A stretch of 32,656 nucleotides of DNA from Alphaproteobacteria bacterium. GTDB lineage: Bacteria > Pseudomonadota > Alphaproteobacteria > TMED109. The notes under the pieces were generated by a model. It saw only the letters and a program-made list of their open reading frames with translations, ran no database searches and was not told where the DNA came from. Each line of letters begins with the position of its first letter. The first letter of the stretch is position 1. The stretch covers positions 1 through 32,656 of the forward strand of contig JAJDZX010000054.1 in assembly GCA_022824395.1 (NCBI GenBank). The letters run 5' to 3'. Positions 1 through 8,354 of the stretch are shown here, piece by piece. A program made the translations under genes and the position numbers.

Positions 1-272
1 CCTGGGGTGGAATCCGGCGAAGCCGCCGCTCCGCCCACCCGAAAGCCGCTGCTTTCCTGACCCACCGTGGGGTACTGCCGTCAGAACCCCTCGCGCAACC
101 CCTTACGCGACAACCGCCAAGTCACAGCGCAGGCGGCTCGGCCGGGCGCGCCCGAGACGGACGATCGCTCGGCCCCTATAGTCGGCGCCCACCGTGTCCC
201 CGGCGCCCGCGATGCGCCCGGGCGGCCATCGTCACCCCGCCGCGCGTCCGCCCCCACCGTTCGAAGAGCCCC
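1..272. other. Leader region before egtC, no gene recognised
   Basis: No convincing reading frame is seen here; the frames that are open look like GC-rich noise. A TATAGT hexamer at 177-182 would fit a sigma-70 -10 box about 90 bases before the egtC start, but no good -35 box lies at the right distance, so the promoter call is weak. The window begins inside this region, so an upstream gene may end just outside it. Confidence 0.3.
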
Positions 273-1052
273 ATGTGCCGTCACGCCGCCTACCTCGGCC
301 CACCGTGCCGCCTGGACGCCTTCATGACCCGGCCGGCGCACTCGCTCGTGGTCCAGAGCCATGCCGCCCGCGAGTTCGAACGGACCCTCGTGTGCGCCGA
401 CGGCTTCGGCTTCGGCTGGTTCAATGACGACCGGAGCCCCGGCCATTACCGAAGCACGCTCCCGGTCTGGCAGGATCCCAACCTGCCGCAGCTGGCGGGC
501 GCGCTCACACGGCCGGTCTGGGTCGCCAACGTCCGGAGCGCCACGCCGCCCCTCCCCGTCCACCACGAGAACACCCACCCGTTTCAGGCGGACGGTCTGC
601 TGTTCTCGCACAACGGCTACATCGAGCAGTTCCTGGGCACGGTGCGGCCGCGCCTGCGCCAGCTCCTGCCGCCCGGACTCGAGGCAACCATCCGGGGTTC
701 GAGCGATTCCGAGCTCCTGTTTGCACTGGTGCGCCGACAGTGGCAGCTCTCGGGCGATGACCTGCCCGGGGCCGTGCGCGAGGCATTCAAGGTCCTGTCC
801 CATCTGCTGCCACGTGACGCGGATGCGCTGCTGAACGTGATCGCGGCCACGCCCCACCGGATCGTCGCCACCCGTCACGCCGTCGGCCGGCGCCCCGCGC
901 CCAGCCTGTACACCGCCGTGCGCCACCCGGCGTTCGCCGACGGCCTGCTGGTGGCCTCGGAACCGCTCGACCAGGACCCGTCCTGGGAACGCGTGCCGTC
1001 GGGCCATCTCGTGGTGCTCGCGGGCGCCGGCATCGAGACCGAGCCATTGTGA
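273..1052 (+). CDS. egtC: Ergothioneine biosynthesis protein EgtC (class II glutamine amidotransferase)
   Basis: EgtC removes the gamma-glutamyl group from gamma-glutamyl-hercynylcysteine sulfoxide in the mycobacterial-type ergothioneine pathway, in the cytoplasm. The protein has 259 residues and starts MCRHAAYLG, placing the N-terminal nucleophile Cys directly after the initiator Met, as in Ntn-type class II amidotransferases. The segment GFGFGWFND and the later HNGYIEQF and SDSELLFALV stretches match the family's glutamine-binding fold. The ATG at 273 is fixed by the need for Cys2. The gene ends in a 4-base GTGA overlap with egtB, so the two are very likely co-translated. Assignment to EgtC rather than a general amidotransferase rests on that neighbour. 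Confidence 0.9.
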   Translation: MCRHAAYLGPPCRLDAFMTRPAHSLVVQSHAAREFERTLVCADGFGFGWFNDDRSPGHYRSTLPVWQDPNLPQLAGALTRPVWVANVRSATPPLPVHHENTHPFQADGLLFSHNGYIEQFLGTVRPRLRQLLPPGLEATIRGSSDSELLFALVRRQWQLSGDDLPGAVREAFKVLSHLLPRDADALLNVIAATPHRIVATRHAVGRRPAPSLYTAVRHPAFADGLLVASEPLDQDPSWERVPSGHLVVLAGAGIETEPL

Positions 1053-2170
1053 ACCCGGCCAACGATCCCCTTGGCCGCTGGCACGACCTGCAGCGGGCCC
1101 TCCTCGGCGCCGCTGCCGCGCTGGGCGAGGATCGTCTGCGCGACCAGGCGCACCCCGACCTCAGTCCGATCGGGTGGCATCTCGAACACTGCGTGTTCGT
1201 CGAATGCGTGTGGATCCGTTCCGCCCTGTTGGCCGATCACGCGATTCGCGAGCGCCTTGCGCAACGCTGCCTGCCGGAACTGGCACCCAAGTCCACCCGC
1301 GGATGCCGGCTGCCGCCGCGCGCCGAGCTGCTCCAGTGGTCGAGTGAGACGATGCAGCGCAACCGGGCGCTTCTCTGCGAGGTGCGCGATCCGGACGCGG
1401 CGGACCCGCTGCGCACCGATGACCGCATCCTGCATTTCCTCGTCTCGCATCACGCCCAGCATCTCGAGACCGTTCGCACGGCTGCCGGCCGGGTGCACAC
1501 CTCCGGCCAGCCGGCAGCCGGGCCCGGGCACCCGGGCCTGACCGATGCGCCGACCCGGGCGCTGGCGGGCGGGGTCGTGCCCGTCGGCAGTAGCGACGCG
1601 GCCCGCGCGCACGACAACGAGCTCCCGCGTGCGCGGGTCCGACTACGCGATTTCCGCATCGCGCAACGGCCGGTCACCAATCACCAATGGGAGGCGTTTG
1701 TCAGGGCCGGCGGGTACCGCAACCCCCGGTGGTGGACACCGGAAGGCTGGCGCTGGAAGACGCGAACGGAAGTCGAAGCACCGGATGCCTGGCAGGGCGC
1801 CGCGCCGGGCGACCCCGGGGAATTCGTCGCCGGCGTGAGTCGTCACGAGGCCGGCGCCTATGCCCGATTTCGCGGCGGGCGCCTGCCGCACGAGCACGAA
1901 TGGGAGACCGCCCGGCGGGCCGGTCTGCTCCACGACACCGGCCGGGTCTGGGAGTGGTGCGCCAACTGCTTCCATCCCTATCCCGGGTTCCGGCCGTTCC
2001 CCTATCGCGAGTACTCGCTGCCGTGGTTCGACGGACGACACTTCGTGCTGAAGGGCGGCAGCCGCCTGAGCGAGCCCGAAGTCCGGCGCCCCGCGTTCCG
2101 CAACTACTACCCGCCCGCGACGCGGCATATCCTCTGCGGCGTCCGGGTGGCCTTTGACGGCAGCGCCTGA
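1049..2170 (+). CDS. egtB: Ergothioneine synthase EgtB, compact form (DinB_2 + FGE-sulfatase domains)
   Basis: EgtB is a non-haem iron enzyme that joins hercynine and gamma-glutamylcysteine (or cysteine) through an oxygen-dependent C-S bond and sulfoxidation. The 373-residue protein has an N-terminal DinB-like half with the likely iron ligands in SPIGWHLEHC and HHAQHLET. The C-terminal formylglycine-generating-enzyme-like half carries PVTNHQWEAF, GGRLPHEHEWE, GRVWEWC, YPGFRPFPYREYS and a terminal FRNYYPP. It is shorter than the roughly 430 residues common for EgtB; the loss appears to sit between the HEWE and VWEW motifs. The WEWC-x2-C segment has cysteines where WEWT is usual. The GTG start overlaps the egtC stop. 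Substrate preference is inferred from the EgtC partner. Confidence 0.88.
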   Translation: MNPANDPLGRWHDLQRALLGAAAALGEDRLRDQAHPDLSPIGWHLEHCVFVECVWIRSALLADHAIRERLAQRCLPELAPKSTRGCRLPPRAELLQWSSETMQRNRALLCEVRDPDAADPLRTDDRILHFLVSHHAQHLETVRTAAGRVHTSGQPAAGPGHPGLTDAPTRALAGGVVPVGSSDAARAHDNELPRARVRLRDFRIAQRPVTNHQWEAFVRAGGYRNPRWWTPEGWRWKTRTEVEAPDAWQGAAPGDPGEFVAGVSRHEAGAYARFRGGRLPHEHEWETARRAGLLHDTGRVWEWCANCFHPYPGFRPFPYREYSLPWFDGRHFVLKGGSRLSEPEVRRPAFRNYYPPATRHILCGVRVAFDGSA

Positions 2171-2197
2171 GGCGAACTTCGGGTAGCCTGCGGGCCA

Positions 2198-2274
2198 CGG
2201 GGCGTAGCGCAGCCTGGTAGCGCACCTGCTTTGGGAGCAGGGGGTCGCGTGTTCAAATCACGCCGCCCCGACCA
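2198..2274 (+). tRNA. tRNA-Pro (anticodon TGG)
   Basis: A 77-base cloverleaf with encoded CCA. The acceptor stem CGGGGCG (2198-2204) pairs with CGCCCCG (2264-2270). The anticodon arm is CCTGC-TTTGGGA-GCAGG with anticodon TGG at 2232-2234, and the T-loop GTTCAAATC is present. It sits 13 bases before the start codon of the NDUFS4-like gene, so the two may share a transcript. Confidence 0.97.
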
Positions 2275-2287
2275 CAGGGAGTCGTCT

Positions 2288-2584
2288 ATGGCCGACGTCC
2301 GGATCTACCGACCAGCGCGGACGGCCATGCAGTCGGGCCTGCGCAAGACCCGCCGCTGGCGCCTGGAATTCCTGGCCAAGGTGCCGCAGACCGTGGAAAC
2401 CCTGATGGGCTGGACCGCGTCCAACGACACGACCGAGCAGGTCACCATGACGTTCCCGAGCCGGGCCTCCGCGGTCCGGTTCGCCGAGACGCACGGGCTG
2501 CGGTACGAAATCGCCGATCCGGCCGATCAGCGGCCGGGACAGCAGACCTACGCCGACAATTTCCGGCCCCTCCCCCCGATGTGA
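2288..2584 (+). CDS. NADH-ubiquinone oxidoreductase accessory subunit, NDUFS4/ETC complex I family
   Basis: This 98-residue protein belongs to the family of the 18-kDa (NDUFS4, AQDQ) accessory subunit of respiratory complex I. The family is found in mitochondria and alphaproteobacteria and helps assemble or stabilise the NADH-oxidising arm on the cytoplasmic side. Visible family features are the start ADVRIYRPARTAMQSG, the RRWRLEF segment, PQTVETLMGWT, and the central SRASAVRFAETHG followed by YADNFR near the end. The ATG at 2288 follows GGGAG and starts at the family's usual position. It stands apart from any nuo genes here, as is common in alphaproteobacteria. It is one of the better clues to the host's class. 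Confidence 0.88.
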   Translation: MADVRIYRPARTAMQSGLRKTRRWRLEFLAKVPQTVETLMGWTASNDTTEQVTMTFPSRASAVRFAETHGLRYEIADPADQRPGQQTYADNFRPLPPM

Positions 2585-2712
2585 ACCGCCGGGCGCGGCC
2601 GTCACGCCGGCGCCGCTTCACTGGCCACGGCGGCATCGGTCCCGACCCGGGGCGGCCTTGATTCGCGGCAATCACCGACCCGGACGCGCCCGCCGCGACT
2701 GGAGCACCTAGC

Positions 2713-3303
2713 ATGAGTCGACTTCCCCCCATCACACTCCAGGAGGCCACCGCCGCACAGCGCGCCGTCTTCGACGCCGTCACCGGCGGTGAGCGCGCAC
2801 GGCACCACACGCCCGCCACCTTCATCGATTCGCGCGGCGGCCTAGCCGGTCCATTCAACGCCTGGGCTCATCGCCCGGACCTGGGCGAAAGCGTGCTGGC
2901 CCTCGGTGAGCAGCTCCGGTTCCGCGGCAGGTTACCGGCCGCTGCCCGTGAAATCGCGATCCTGACCGTGGGTGCGACCTGGAGAGCCGAGTTCGAGTGG
3001 TGGGCCCACGCCCGGATCGCGCGACAGGAAGGCGTCCCCGAAGAGACGCTCGCGGCCATCCTGAACGGCGAGCCCCCGTCCCTGTCGGATCCCGTCGAGC
3101 GGGCCGCGTACGACGTGGCCGCGGCGCTCCTGAAGGACGGCAAGGTGGACGAGACCACGTACCGGAACGCCCGCGCCGTCGTCGGCGACGGCGGACTGGT
3201 CGAACTCGTCACGCTCGTCGGTTACTACACGCTTGTCTCGTACATCCTGAACGCATTCGAGGTGCCGCTCCCAGCAGGGGAAACCGGCGTATTCGCCGAC
3301 TAG
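2713..3303 (+). CDS. Carboxymuconolactone decarboxylase (AhpD-like) family protein
   Basis: A 196-residue all-helical protein of the CMD/AhpD superfamily. Members include 4-carboxymuconolactone decarboxylase and peroxidase-like AhpD. Visible features are the GPFNAWAHRPDLGE segment, the AREIAILTVGATWRAEFEWW helix, the WAHARIA turn, and the repeated helical element ending in GLVELVTLVGYYTLVSYILN. The CxxC pair of AhpD is absent, so peroxiredoxin-reductase activity is unlikely. This looks like the stand-alone decarboxylase-like type whose substrate cannot be named from sequence. The ATG at 2713 is preceded by GGAG about nine bases away. No aromatic-degradation genes lie next to it. Confidence 0.8.
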   Translation: MSRLPPITLQEATAAQRAVFDAVTGGERARHHTPATFIDSRGGLAGPFNAWAHRPDLGESVLALGEQLRFRGRLPAAAREIAILTVGATWRAEFEWWAHARIARQEGVPEETLAAILNGEPPSLSDPVERAAYDVAAALLKDGKVDETTYRNARAVVGDGGLVELVTLVGYYTLVSYILNAFEVPLPAGETGVFAD

Positions 3304-3417
3304 CACCCGGAAATCCCCTGGGGTGCCCCGCGACCCCCGAGCCGATGCAGCCCCACCCGCCGCTTCGCCGGCTCGGCGCGGTGCAGCCGCTCGACGCAGC
3401 CGGTAGTGTCTAGGCGG

Positions 3418-3494
3418 GCGCCCTTAGCTCAGGCGGATAGAGCAGCGGTCTTCTAAACCGCAGGTCGCAGGTTCGAGTCCTGCAGGGCGCGCCA
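3418..3494 (+). tRNA. tRNA-Arg (anticodon TCT)
   Basis: A 77-base cloverleaf with encoded CCA. The acceptor GCGCCCT (3418-3424) pairs with AGGGCGC (3484-3490). The anticodon arm is GCGGT-CTTCTAA-ACCGC with anticodon TCT at 3452-3454, and the T-arm GCAGG-TTCGAGT-CCTGC is perfect. The 3' end lies only 4 bases from the stop codon of the convergent scoB gene, leaving almost no room for separate terminators. Confidence 0.97.
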
Positions 3495-3498
3495 CGCG

Positions 3499-4143
3499 TC
3501 AAGCGGCGCGGAGCGCTTCGGCCAGCGGTGCCCCGGTCTTGGCCTCGACCTCGCTGAACTGCACGCCCGGCGCCAGTTCCACGACCCGGACCACCCCGTC
3601 CTTCGGCACGAAGACCCCGAGATCCGTGATCACGAGATCGACACACGCCTGCCCCGTGAGCGGCAGGGTACAAGTCTTTAGCAGTTTCGGGCTGCCGTCG
3701 CGGGCAACGTGTTCCATCACCACGATGACCCGGCGGACGCCAGCGACAAGGTCCATCGCGCCTCCCATCCCCTTGACCATCTTTCCCGGGATGGTCCAGT
3801 TGGCGAGATCGCCGTTAGCCGCGACCTGCATGGCGCCGAGGATGGAAAGATCCACGTGCCCGCCCCGGATCATGGCGAAACTCTCGGCGCTCGAGAAGTA
3901 GCTGGAATCGGCGAGTTCAGATACGGTCTGCTTGCCGGCATTGATCAGGTCAGGGTCGACTTCGTCCTCGTACGGGAACGGGCCCATGCCGAGCAGTCCG
4001 TTCTCGCTCTGGAGCGTGATGTCGACCCCCTCGGGCACGAAGTTCGCCACCTCCGTCGGCATCCCGATCCCGAGGTTCACGTAGAACCCGTCCTGGAGTT
4101 CCTGTGCGGCACGAGCACAGATGTCAGTTCGATTCCAAGGCAT
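3499..4143 (-). CDS. scoB: 3-oxoacid CoA-transferase subunit B
   Basis: Beta subunit of a succinyl-CoA:3-ketoacid CoA-transferase (SCOT-like), which moves CoA between succinyl-CoA and acetoacetate-type acids in ketone-body or polyhydroxybutyrate use. The 214-residue protein shows the family start with [19 protein letters not shown], and [10 protein letters not shown] with the catalytic Glu at about residue 47. It also carries the glycine-rich [14 protein letters not shown] and the AKTGAPL ending. The ATG at 4143 has a GGAGG five bases upstream. It follows scoA by 20 bases, forming a two-gene operon. The acid actually used could differ, because this family includes several 3-oxoacid transferases. 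Confidence 0.93.
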   Translation of the reverse strand: MPWNRTDICARAAQELQDGFYVNLGIGMPTEVANFVPEGVDITLQSENGLLGMGPFPYEDEVDPDLINAGKQTVSELADSSYFSSAESFAMIRGGHVDLSILGAMQVAANGDLANWTIPGKMVKGMGGAMDLVAGVRRVIVVMEHVARDGSPKLLKTCTLPLTGQACVDLVITDLGVFVPKDGVVRVVELAPGVQFSEVEAKTGAPLAEALRAA

Positions 4144-4163
4144 GATCGCCTCCGTTCGCGCGC

Positions 4164-4865
4164 TCAGGACCGGGGCCGGGTGGTGCGGTGCTCGACCACC
4201 CGACTGTAGCGGGGCCCCTGCAGAATGCGGTCGACGTAAATTCCGGGCGTGTGCACCTGGTCGCCGTCGAGCTCGCTCGGTTCGACGAGGTGCTCGACCT
4301 CGGCGATCGTGACCTTGCCGGCGGTGGCCATCATCGGATTGAAGTTCCGGGCCGTCTTGCGGTAGATCAGGTTGCCCTTGGTATCGCCTTTCCAGGCTTT
4401 CACGATGGCGAGGTCGGCAACGAGGCCCGTTTCCATGACGTATGCCCGCCCGTTGAACGTGCGGGTCTCCTTGCCGTCGGCAACGACCGTTCCGGCGCCG
4501 GTCGCGGTGTAGAACGCGGGAATCCCGGCGCCGCCGGCGCGGATCCGTTCCGCCAGCGTCCCCTGCGGATTGAATTCGAGTTCCAGGATGCCGTCGAGAT
4601 ACTGCTGGGCGAAGATCTTGTTCTCGCCTACATAGCTGGAAATCATCTTGCGGACCTGCCGGGTCTCGAGCAGGAGCCCCAGTCCGGCGCCATCCACGCC
4701 GGCATTGTTGCTGATGACCGTGAGGTCGCGCACGCCCGTGTCCTTGAGCGCAAGGATCAGGTTCTCGGGAATGCCGCAGAGCCCAAAGCCGCCGGCCATC
4801 ACCGTCATGCCGTCAGCGGCCAGCCCATCCAGCGCCACGGCAGCATCCTCGTACACCTTGTTCAT
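4164..4865 (-). CDS. scoA: 3-oxoacid CoA-transferase subunit A
   Basis: Alpha subunit partner of scoB. The 233-residue protein carries the CoA-transferase alpha motif [12 protein letters not shown] near residue 25, the ISNNAGVDG region, [15 protein letters not shown], and the [19 protein letters not shown] stretch typical of SCOT subunit A. I chose the ATG at 4865 because the family start MNKVYEDAA lies there; a longer frame upstream does not look like protein sequence of this family. The two subunits would form a heterotetramer in the cytoplasm. The gene is divergent from the lytic transglycosylase gene across about 215 bases. Confidence 0.93.
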   Translation of the reverse strand: MNKVYEDAAVALDGLAADGMTVMAGGFGLCGIPENLILALKDTGVRDLTVISNNAGVDGAGLGLLLETRQVRKMISSYVGENKIFAQQYLDGILELEFNPQGTLAERIRAGGAGIPAFYTATGAGTVVADGKETRTFNGRAYVMETGLVADLAIVKAWKGDTKGNLIYRKTARNFNPMMATAGKVTIAEVEHLVEPSELDGDQVHTPGIYVDRILQGPRYSRVVEHRTTRPRS

Positions 4866-5080
4866 GGAGCCATGATCCCGATGATTGGCCACCCCGGCCG
4901 GCCAGAGAGTACGAGAGACTCCAGCGGGCGGCAACGGTACCGCAGGCTGTCAGCGGGCCCGGCACCGGCCCGCGCCCGGCGGCGCCGTCGGCCATGCCGT
5001 CCGGAGCGCGGATTCGGCGCGGCGCACGGGTTCGGGCCCGCCTGCGCTACCCTCTCCGCCTACGGAGGACGTCGCGTCGC

Positions 5081-6862
5081 ATGGTTGCAGTTTCACGACC
5101 AGCCGCGTTTGTGGTTGCCGGCGCGATCGCCTGGAGCGCGGCAGCCGAACCGAACGGAGCGGTCAAGCCGCTGGCGCAGGTCACCGAGGAACTCCTGCGG
5201 GCCGGCGTTCCGCTGGTACTGTCGCCGGAGGATGCTGCCCGCTACCGGCGCATCTTTGCCCTGCAGGAGCGGGGCGACTGGACCGCCGCGGAGAACGAAA
5301 TCGTCCGGCTCCGGGACCGCGTCCTGCTTGGCCACGTGCGCTACCAGAAGCTGATGCATCCGACGGAGTACCGGTCGTCGTTCGCCGACCTCGCCGGATG
5401 GCTGGACGCCTACGCCGATCACCCGGGCGCGCGCCTGATCCACCGCCTCGCACTCCGGCGCCAGGGGCCGGACGACCCCAAGCCGCCGCCGCCGGAACGC
5501 GTGCGTCGCCTCGGCGGCTACGGTCCCGACTGGCCCAGCCATGCCCTGAAAATCGGGGACACGCCAGCGGCACGGAAGGTCGCGCAGGAGATCATCCGCC
5601 TGGTGACCCGCGGCAAGTATGACGCCGCCCTGTCGCGCCTCCACGGCAGGCCCCACAACCTCTCGCCCGAGGACGTCGCCCAGCTCGAGGGCCGGATCGC
5701 CATCGGCTACTACGCGGACGGCGAGTACTGGCGCGCGTTCACGCTGGCCGCGGCGGCCAGCACGTCCGTGGAGCCGGGATTCTCGTGGATCCATCTGCGC
5801 GCCGGGCTGGCGGCCCTCAGGCTCGACCTCACCTATTCCGCGCTTGAGCACTTCGGGCAGGCGGCGGTGACTCCCGGAAGCACGTGGGAGACCGCCGCCG
5901 GTGCGTACTGGGCCGCCCACATCTACACCCGCATCGACCACGACGACGACGCCGAGGCAATGCTGCGCATGGCGGCCGGTTTCCCCCTGACCCTCTACGG
6001 ACAGCTTGCCCTGGAACAACTCGGGCTCTCCGAACGGCACGACTGGGTCGACCGGCTCGGGGTCACGGTCGACCCTGCCTGGCCGGTTTTCGCGCGGCCC
6101 GGCGCCCGGCGCGCGATCGCGCTGGTGCAGGCAGGTCGCGTGTACGAGGCCGATGCCGAATTCCGGCGGCTCGCCGGCGAGGGCCGGCAGGCGACGGACC
6201 CCGAACTTCTCGCCTTCGCGATGGCCCTCGATCTGCCCGGGGTGCAGCTCCGGCTGGGCAGTCGCCTGGGCCGATCGGGGACCCTCGACCTCTCGGCGCT
6301 CTACCCGGCGGCGGACTGGGTCAGGAGCGCGGCGTCCGAGATCGACCAGGCTTTGATCCATGCGATCGTCCGCAAGGAATCGGGCTTCCACATCCGGGCC
6401 AAGAGTTCGCGCGGAGCCCGTGGGCTCATGCAGGTGCTGCCGCGGATCGGACGGAGACTGACCGGCGACGAACGGCTTCGCGGGCCCGGCGCCGACTTCC
6501 TGTACGACCCCGTCTTCAATCTGAACCTGGGGCAGCGGGTGCTGCGTGGCTCCCTGGACCACCCGAAGATCCGCCGCGACCTGATCGGCCTCCTGGTGGC
6601 CTACAACGCCGGGGCACGGCACTGGGTGGCTTGGAAGGACAATATCGGTACCGACCACCCGCTTCTGTTCATCGAGAGCATTCCGTTGCTGGAGACACGG
6701 TGGTTCGTGAAACGGGTGCTCACCAGCCTGTGGCTCTACCGAGATCGCTTCGGCCAGCACAAACCGGCACGGGTGGCCCTGAGCCACGGCAAGTGGCCAC
6801 AGTACGTCCCGCTGGATTCTGAATCCGGGGCAGGGAACTCGGAGTTCTATGTCGGGTCTTGA
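5081..6862 (+). CDS. Soluble lytic murein transglycosylase (GH23), exported
   Basis: A 593-residue periplasmic enzyme that cleaves peptidoglycan glycan strands to 1,6-anhydro products. A short signal peptide is visible at the start (SRPAAFVVAGAIAWSAAAEP). A long helical superhelix of repeats follows, as in Slt70, and then a C-terminal SLT domain. The catalytic Glu is at about residue 433 in IVRKESGFH, followed by GARGLMQVLP and VAYNAGARHW. The ATG at 5081 gives the signal peptide directly and has a GGAGG 12 bases upstream. The end overlaps the start of the next gene by 14 bases, and a transglycosylase followed by a MoaB-like gene is a pairing I recall from alphaproteobacteria. Confidence 0.92.
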   Translation: MVAVSRPAAFVVAGAIAWSAAAEPNGAVKPLAQVTEELLRAGVPLVLSPEDAARYRRIFALQERGDWTAAENEIVRLRDRVLLGHVRYQKLMHPTEYRSSFADLAGWLDAYADHPGARLIHRLALRRQGPDDPKPPPPERVRRLGGYGPDWPSHALKIGDTPAARKVAQEIIRLVTRGKYDAALSRLHGRPHNLSPEDVAQLEGRIAIGYYADGEYWRAFTLAAAASTSVEPGFSWIHLRAGLAALRLDLTYSALEHFGQAAVTPGSTWETAAGAYWAAHIYTRIDHDDDAEAMLRMAAGFPLTLYGQLALEQLGLSERHDWVDRLGVTVDPAWPVFARPGARRAIALVQAGRVYEADAEFRRLAGEGRQATDPELLAFAMALDLPGVQLRLGSRLGRSGTLDLSALYPAADWVRSAASEIDQALIHAIVRKESGFHIRAKSSRGARGLMQVLPRIGRRLTGDERLRGPGADFLYDPVFNLNLGQRVLRGSLDHPKIRRDLIGLLVAYNAGARHWVAWKDNIGTDHPLLFIESIPLLETRWFVKRVLTSLWLYRDRFGQHKPARVALSHGKWPQYVPLDSESGAGNSEFYVGS

Positions 6863-7385
6863 TGCCGCTAGGCCGTTCCTCCCGGTCCAGATCGCCGTCC
6901 TCACCGTCTCCGACTCCAGGACGTCGTCCGACGATCGTTCGGGCGACCTTCTGGCCGGCCGGGTCACGGCCGCGAATCACATCCTCCAGGCGCGCGCGCT
7001 GGTTCCGGATGAAGCCGACCGAATCGAGGCGCAGTTACGGGAATGGATCGCGGATCCCGAGGTGGATGCGGTCATCGCCACCGGCGGCACCGGCATCACG
7101 GGACGCGACGTCACGCCGGAGGCGTTCCAGCGCGTGGTGGAGAAGGACATCCCCGGTTTCGGAGAACTCTTCAGGATGCTGAGCTTCTCGAAAATCGGGA
7201 CCTCCACCATGCAGTCCCGGGCACTCGCAGGAGTCGCCGACGGCACATACCTGTTCGCGCTGCCGGGCTCGCCCGGCGCCTGCCGCGACGGCTGGGACGA
7301 CATCCTCGTCCACCAACTCGACAACCGGTTTCGCCCCTGCAACCTGGTCGAATTGATGCCGCGCCTGAACGAACATCGCCGCTGA
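6849..7385 (+). CDS. moaB: MoaB/MogA-family molybdenum cofactor biosynthesis protein
   Basis: A 178-residue cytoplasmic protein of the family that binds molybdopterin; MogA-type members adenylylate it before molybdate insertion. The fold markers are IAVLTVSDSR at residues 15-24, TGGTGITGRDVTPEA at about 78-92, and FALPGSPGACRDGW near the C-terminus. ATG at 6849 has GGAG five bases before it, within the end of the transglycosylase gene. MoaB-type proteins are sometimes not needed when a separate MogA exists, so the exact activity here is uncertain. No other molybdenum cofactor genes are in the window. Confidence 0.88.
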   Translation: MSGLDAARPFLPVQIAVLTVSDSRTSSDDRSGDLLAGRVTAANHILQARALVPDEADRIEAQLREWIADPEVDAVIATGGTGITGRDVTPEAFQRVVEKDIPGFGELFRMLSFSKIGTSTMQSRALAGVADGTYLFALPGSPGACRDGWDDILVHQLDNRFRPCNLVELMPRLNEHRR

Positions 7386-7436
7386 TCGCCAGCCCGGCCG
7401 CCGGCGCGGGCGTGCCGGGCGGACTGCCCGGGTCCC

Positions 7437-8354
7437 ATGAGGAGTCTGCACACCAGGAGTCTGCACACCGTCCGGATCGCGTGGGCGGCCATCCCGTCGC
7501 CGGTGCGGGGCGCGATGTGGATGATCCTTGCGAACGTGTTCTTCACCCTCATGAACACGCTGGTCCGCGAGCTGTCGGCCCGCTACGGGCTGTTCGAGCT
7601 CCTGTTCGTCCGCTCGCTGTTCGGGCTCATCTTCGTGCTGCTGCTGGTCTGGCCCGCAGGAATCCGCTCGCTCAAGACGACACGACCGGCGCTGCAGGTG
7701 GTCCGGGGCATGCTCGGCTTCACCGCCATGTACCTATGGTTCTACGCGGTCAGCAACATCCCCCTCGCGCAGGCGACGGCAATCAACTTCTCCGCACCCA
7801 TCTTCGCGGCGGTGCTGATCGCCATCTTTCTCGGTGAGCGCATGCGGGCTCGGCGCTGGACCGCGACCGCGCTGGGGTTCGTCGGGATGCTCATCGTCCT
7901 CCGGCCGGGGTTCGCCGAATTCTCGCTGGCGATCGGCTCGGCGCTCTGCGCTTCCATGCTGATGGCGGTCGGGGCGACCGTGGTCAAGGTCGTCGCCCGG
8001 ACGGACCACCCGAACTCGGTGGTGCTGTACGTGCCGCTGTTCCTGTCCGTGTTCGCCGTTGCCCCGGCGTTGCTCGAGTGGACTCCCCCGACCGGAACCG
8101 ACCTCGTGCTGATGGCCGTGCTCGGCCTGGTCGGCACCCTGGCCCATCACTGCTGGGTGCGCGCGTTCGCCGTCACCGAAGCCACGGCCGTGCTGCCGTA
8201 CGATTTCGTCCGCCTCCCGATGATGGCCCTGGCCGGCTACGCTCTCTACGCTGAGATTCCGGACCTCTGGACCTGGGTCGGTGCGGCCGTGATCCTGGGG
8301 AGTTCGGTCTACATGGCGCATCGGGAAAGCCGCGCGCACCGGCGGCGCCAGTGA
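7437..8354 (+). CDS. DMT-superfamily transporter (EamA domains), first of a pair
   Basis: A 305-residue inner-membrane protein with about ten hydrophobic helices arranged as two EamA repeats. The first repeat starts around MWMILANVFFTLMNTLVRE and the second around ALCASMLMAVGATVVKVV. Family members export metabolites, amino acids or drugs, and the substrate cannot be read from the sequence. The N-terminus contains a perfect 15-base tandem duplication that yields RSLHTRSLHT, so the annotated start could be extended relative to relatives. No in-frame alternative start lies closer than the MW at about residue 27. The stop overlaps the start of a second DMT gene. Confidence 0.85.
   Translation: MRSLHTRSLHTVRIAWAAIPSPVRGAMWMILANVFFTLMNTLVRELSARYGLFELLFVRSLFGLIFVLLLVWPAGIRSLKTTRPALQVVRGMLGFTAMYLWFYAVSNIPLAQATAINFSAPIFAAVLIAIFLGERMRARRWTATALGFVGMLIVLRPGFAEFSLAIGSALCASMLMAVGATVVKVVARTDHPNSVVLYVPLFLSVFAVAPALLEWTPPTGTDLVLMAVLGLVGTLAHHCWVRAFAVTEATAVLPYDFVRLPMMALAGYALYAEIPDLWTWVGAAVILGSSVYMAHRESRAHRRRQ
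7440..7469 (+). repeat. 15-base tandem duplication in a DMT gene start
   Basis: AGGAGTCTGCACACC occurs twice without a gap (7440-7454 and 7455-7469), immediately after the ATG. It keeps the frame and adds five residues (RSLHT) before the first membrane helix. Each copy contains AGGAG, a Shine-Dalgarno-like string. It looks like a simple slippage duplication. Confidence 0.9.

Noticed and set aside
81..1007. Long open minus-strand frame opposite egtC
   Set aside because: It lies opposite a gene with clear family motifs and its own translation is low-complexity and without motifs; typical of antisense frames in GC-rich DNA.
5093..6967. Long minus-strand frame opposite the lytic transglycosylase
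   Set aside because: The plus strand encodes signal peptide and SLT motifs; the antisense frame shows only Arg/Pro/Gly-rich noise.
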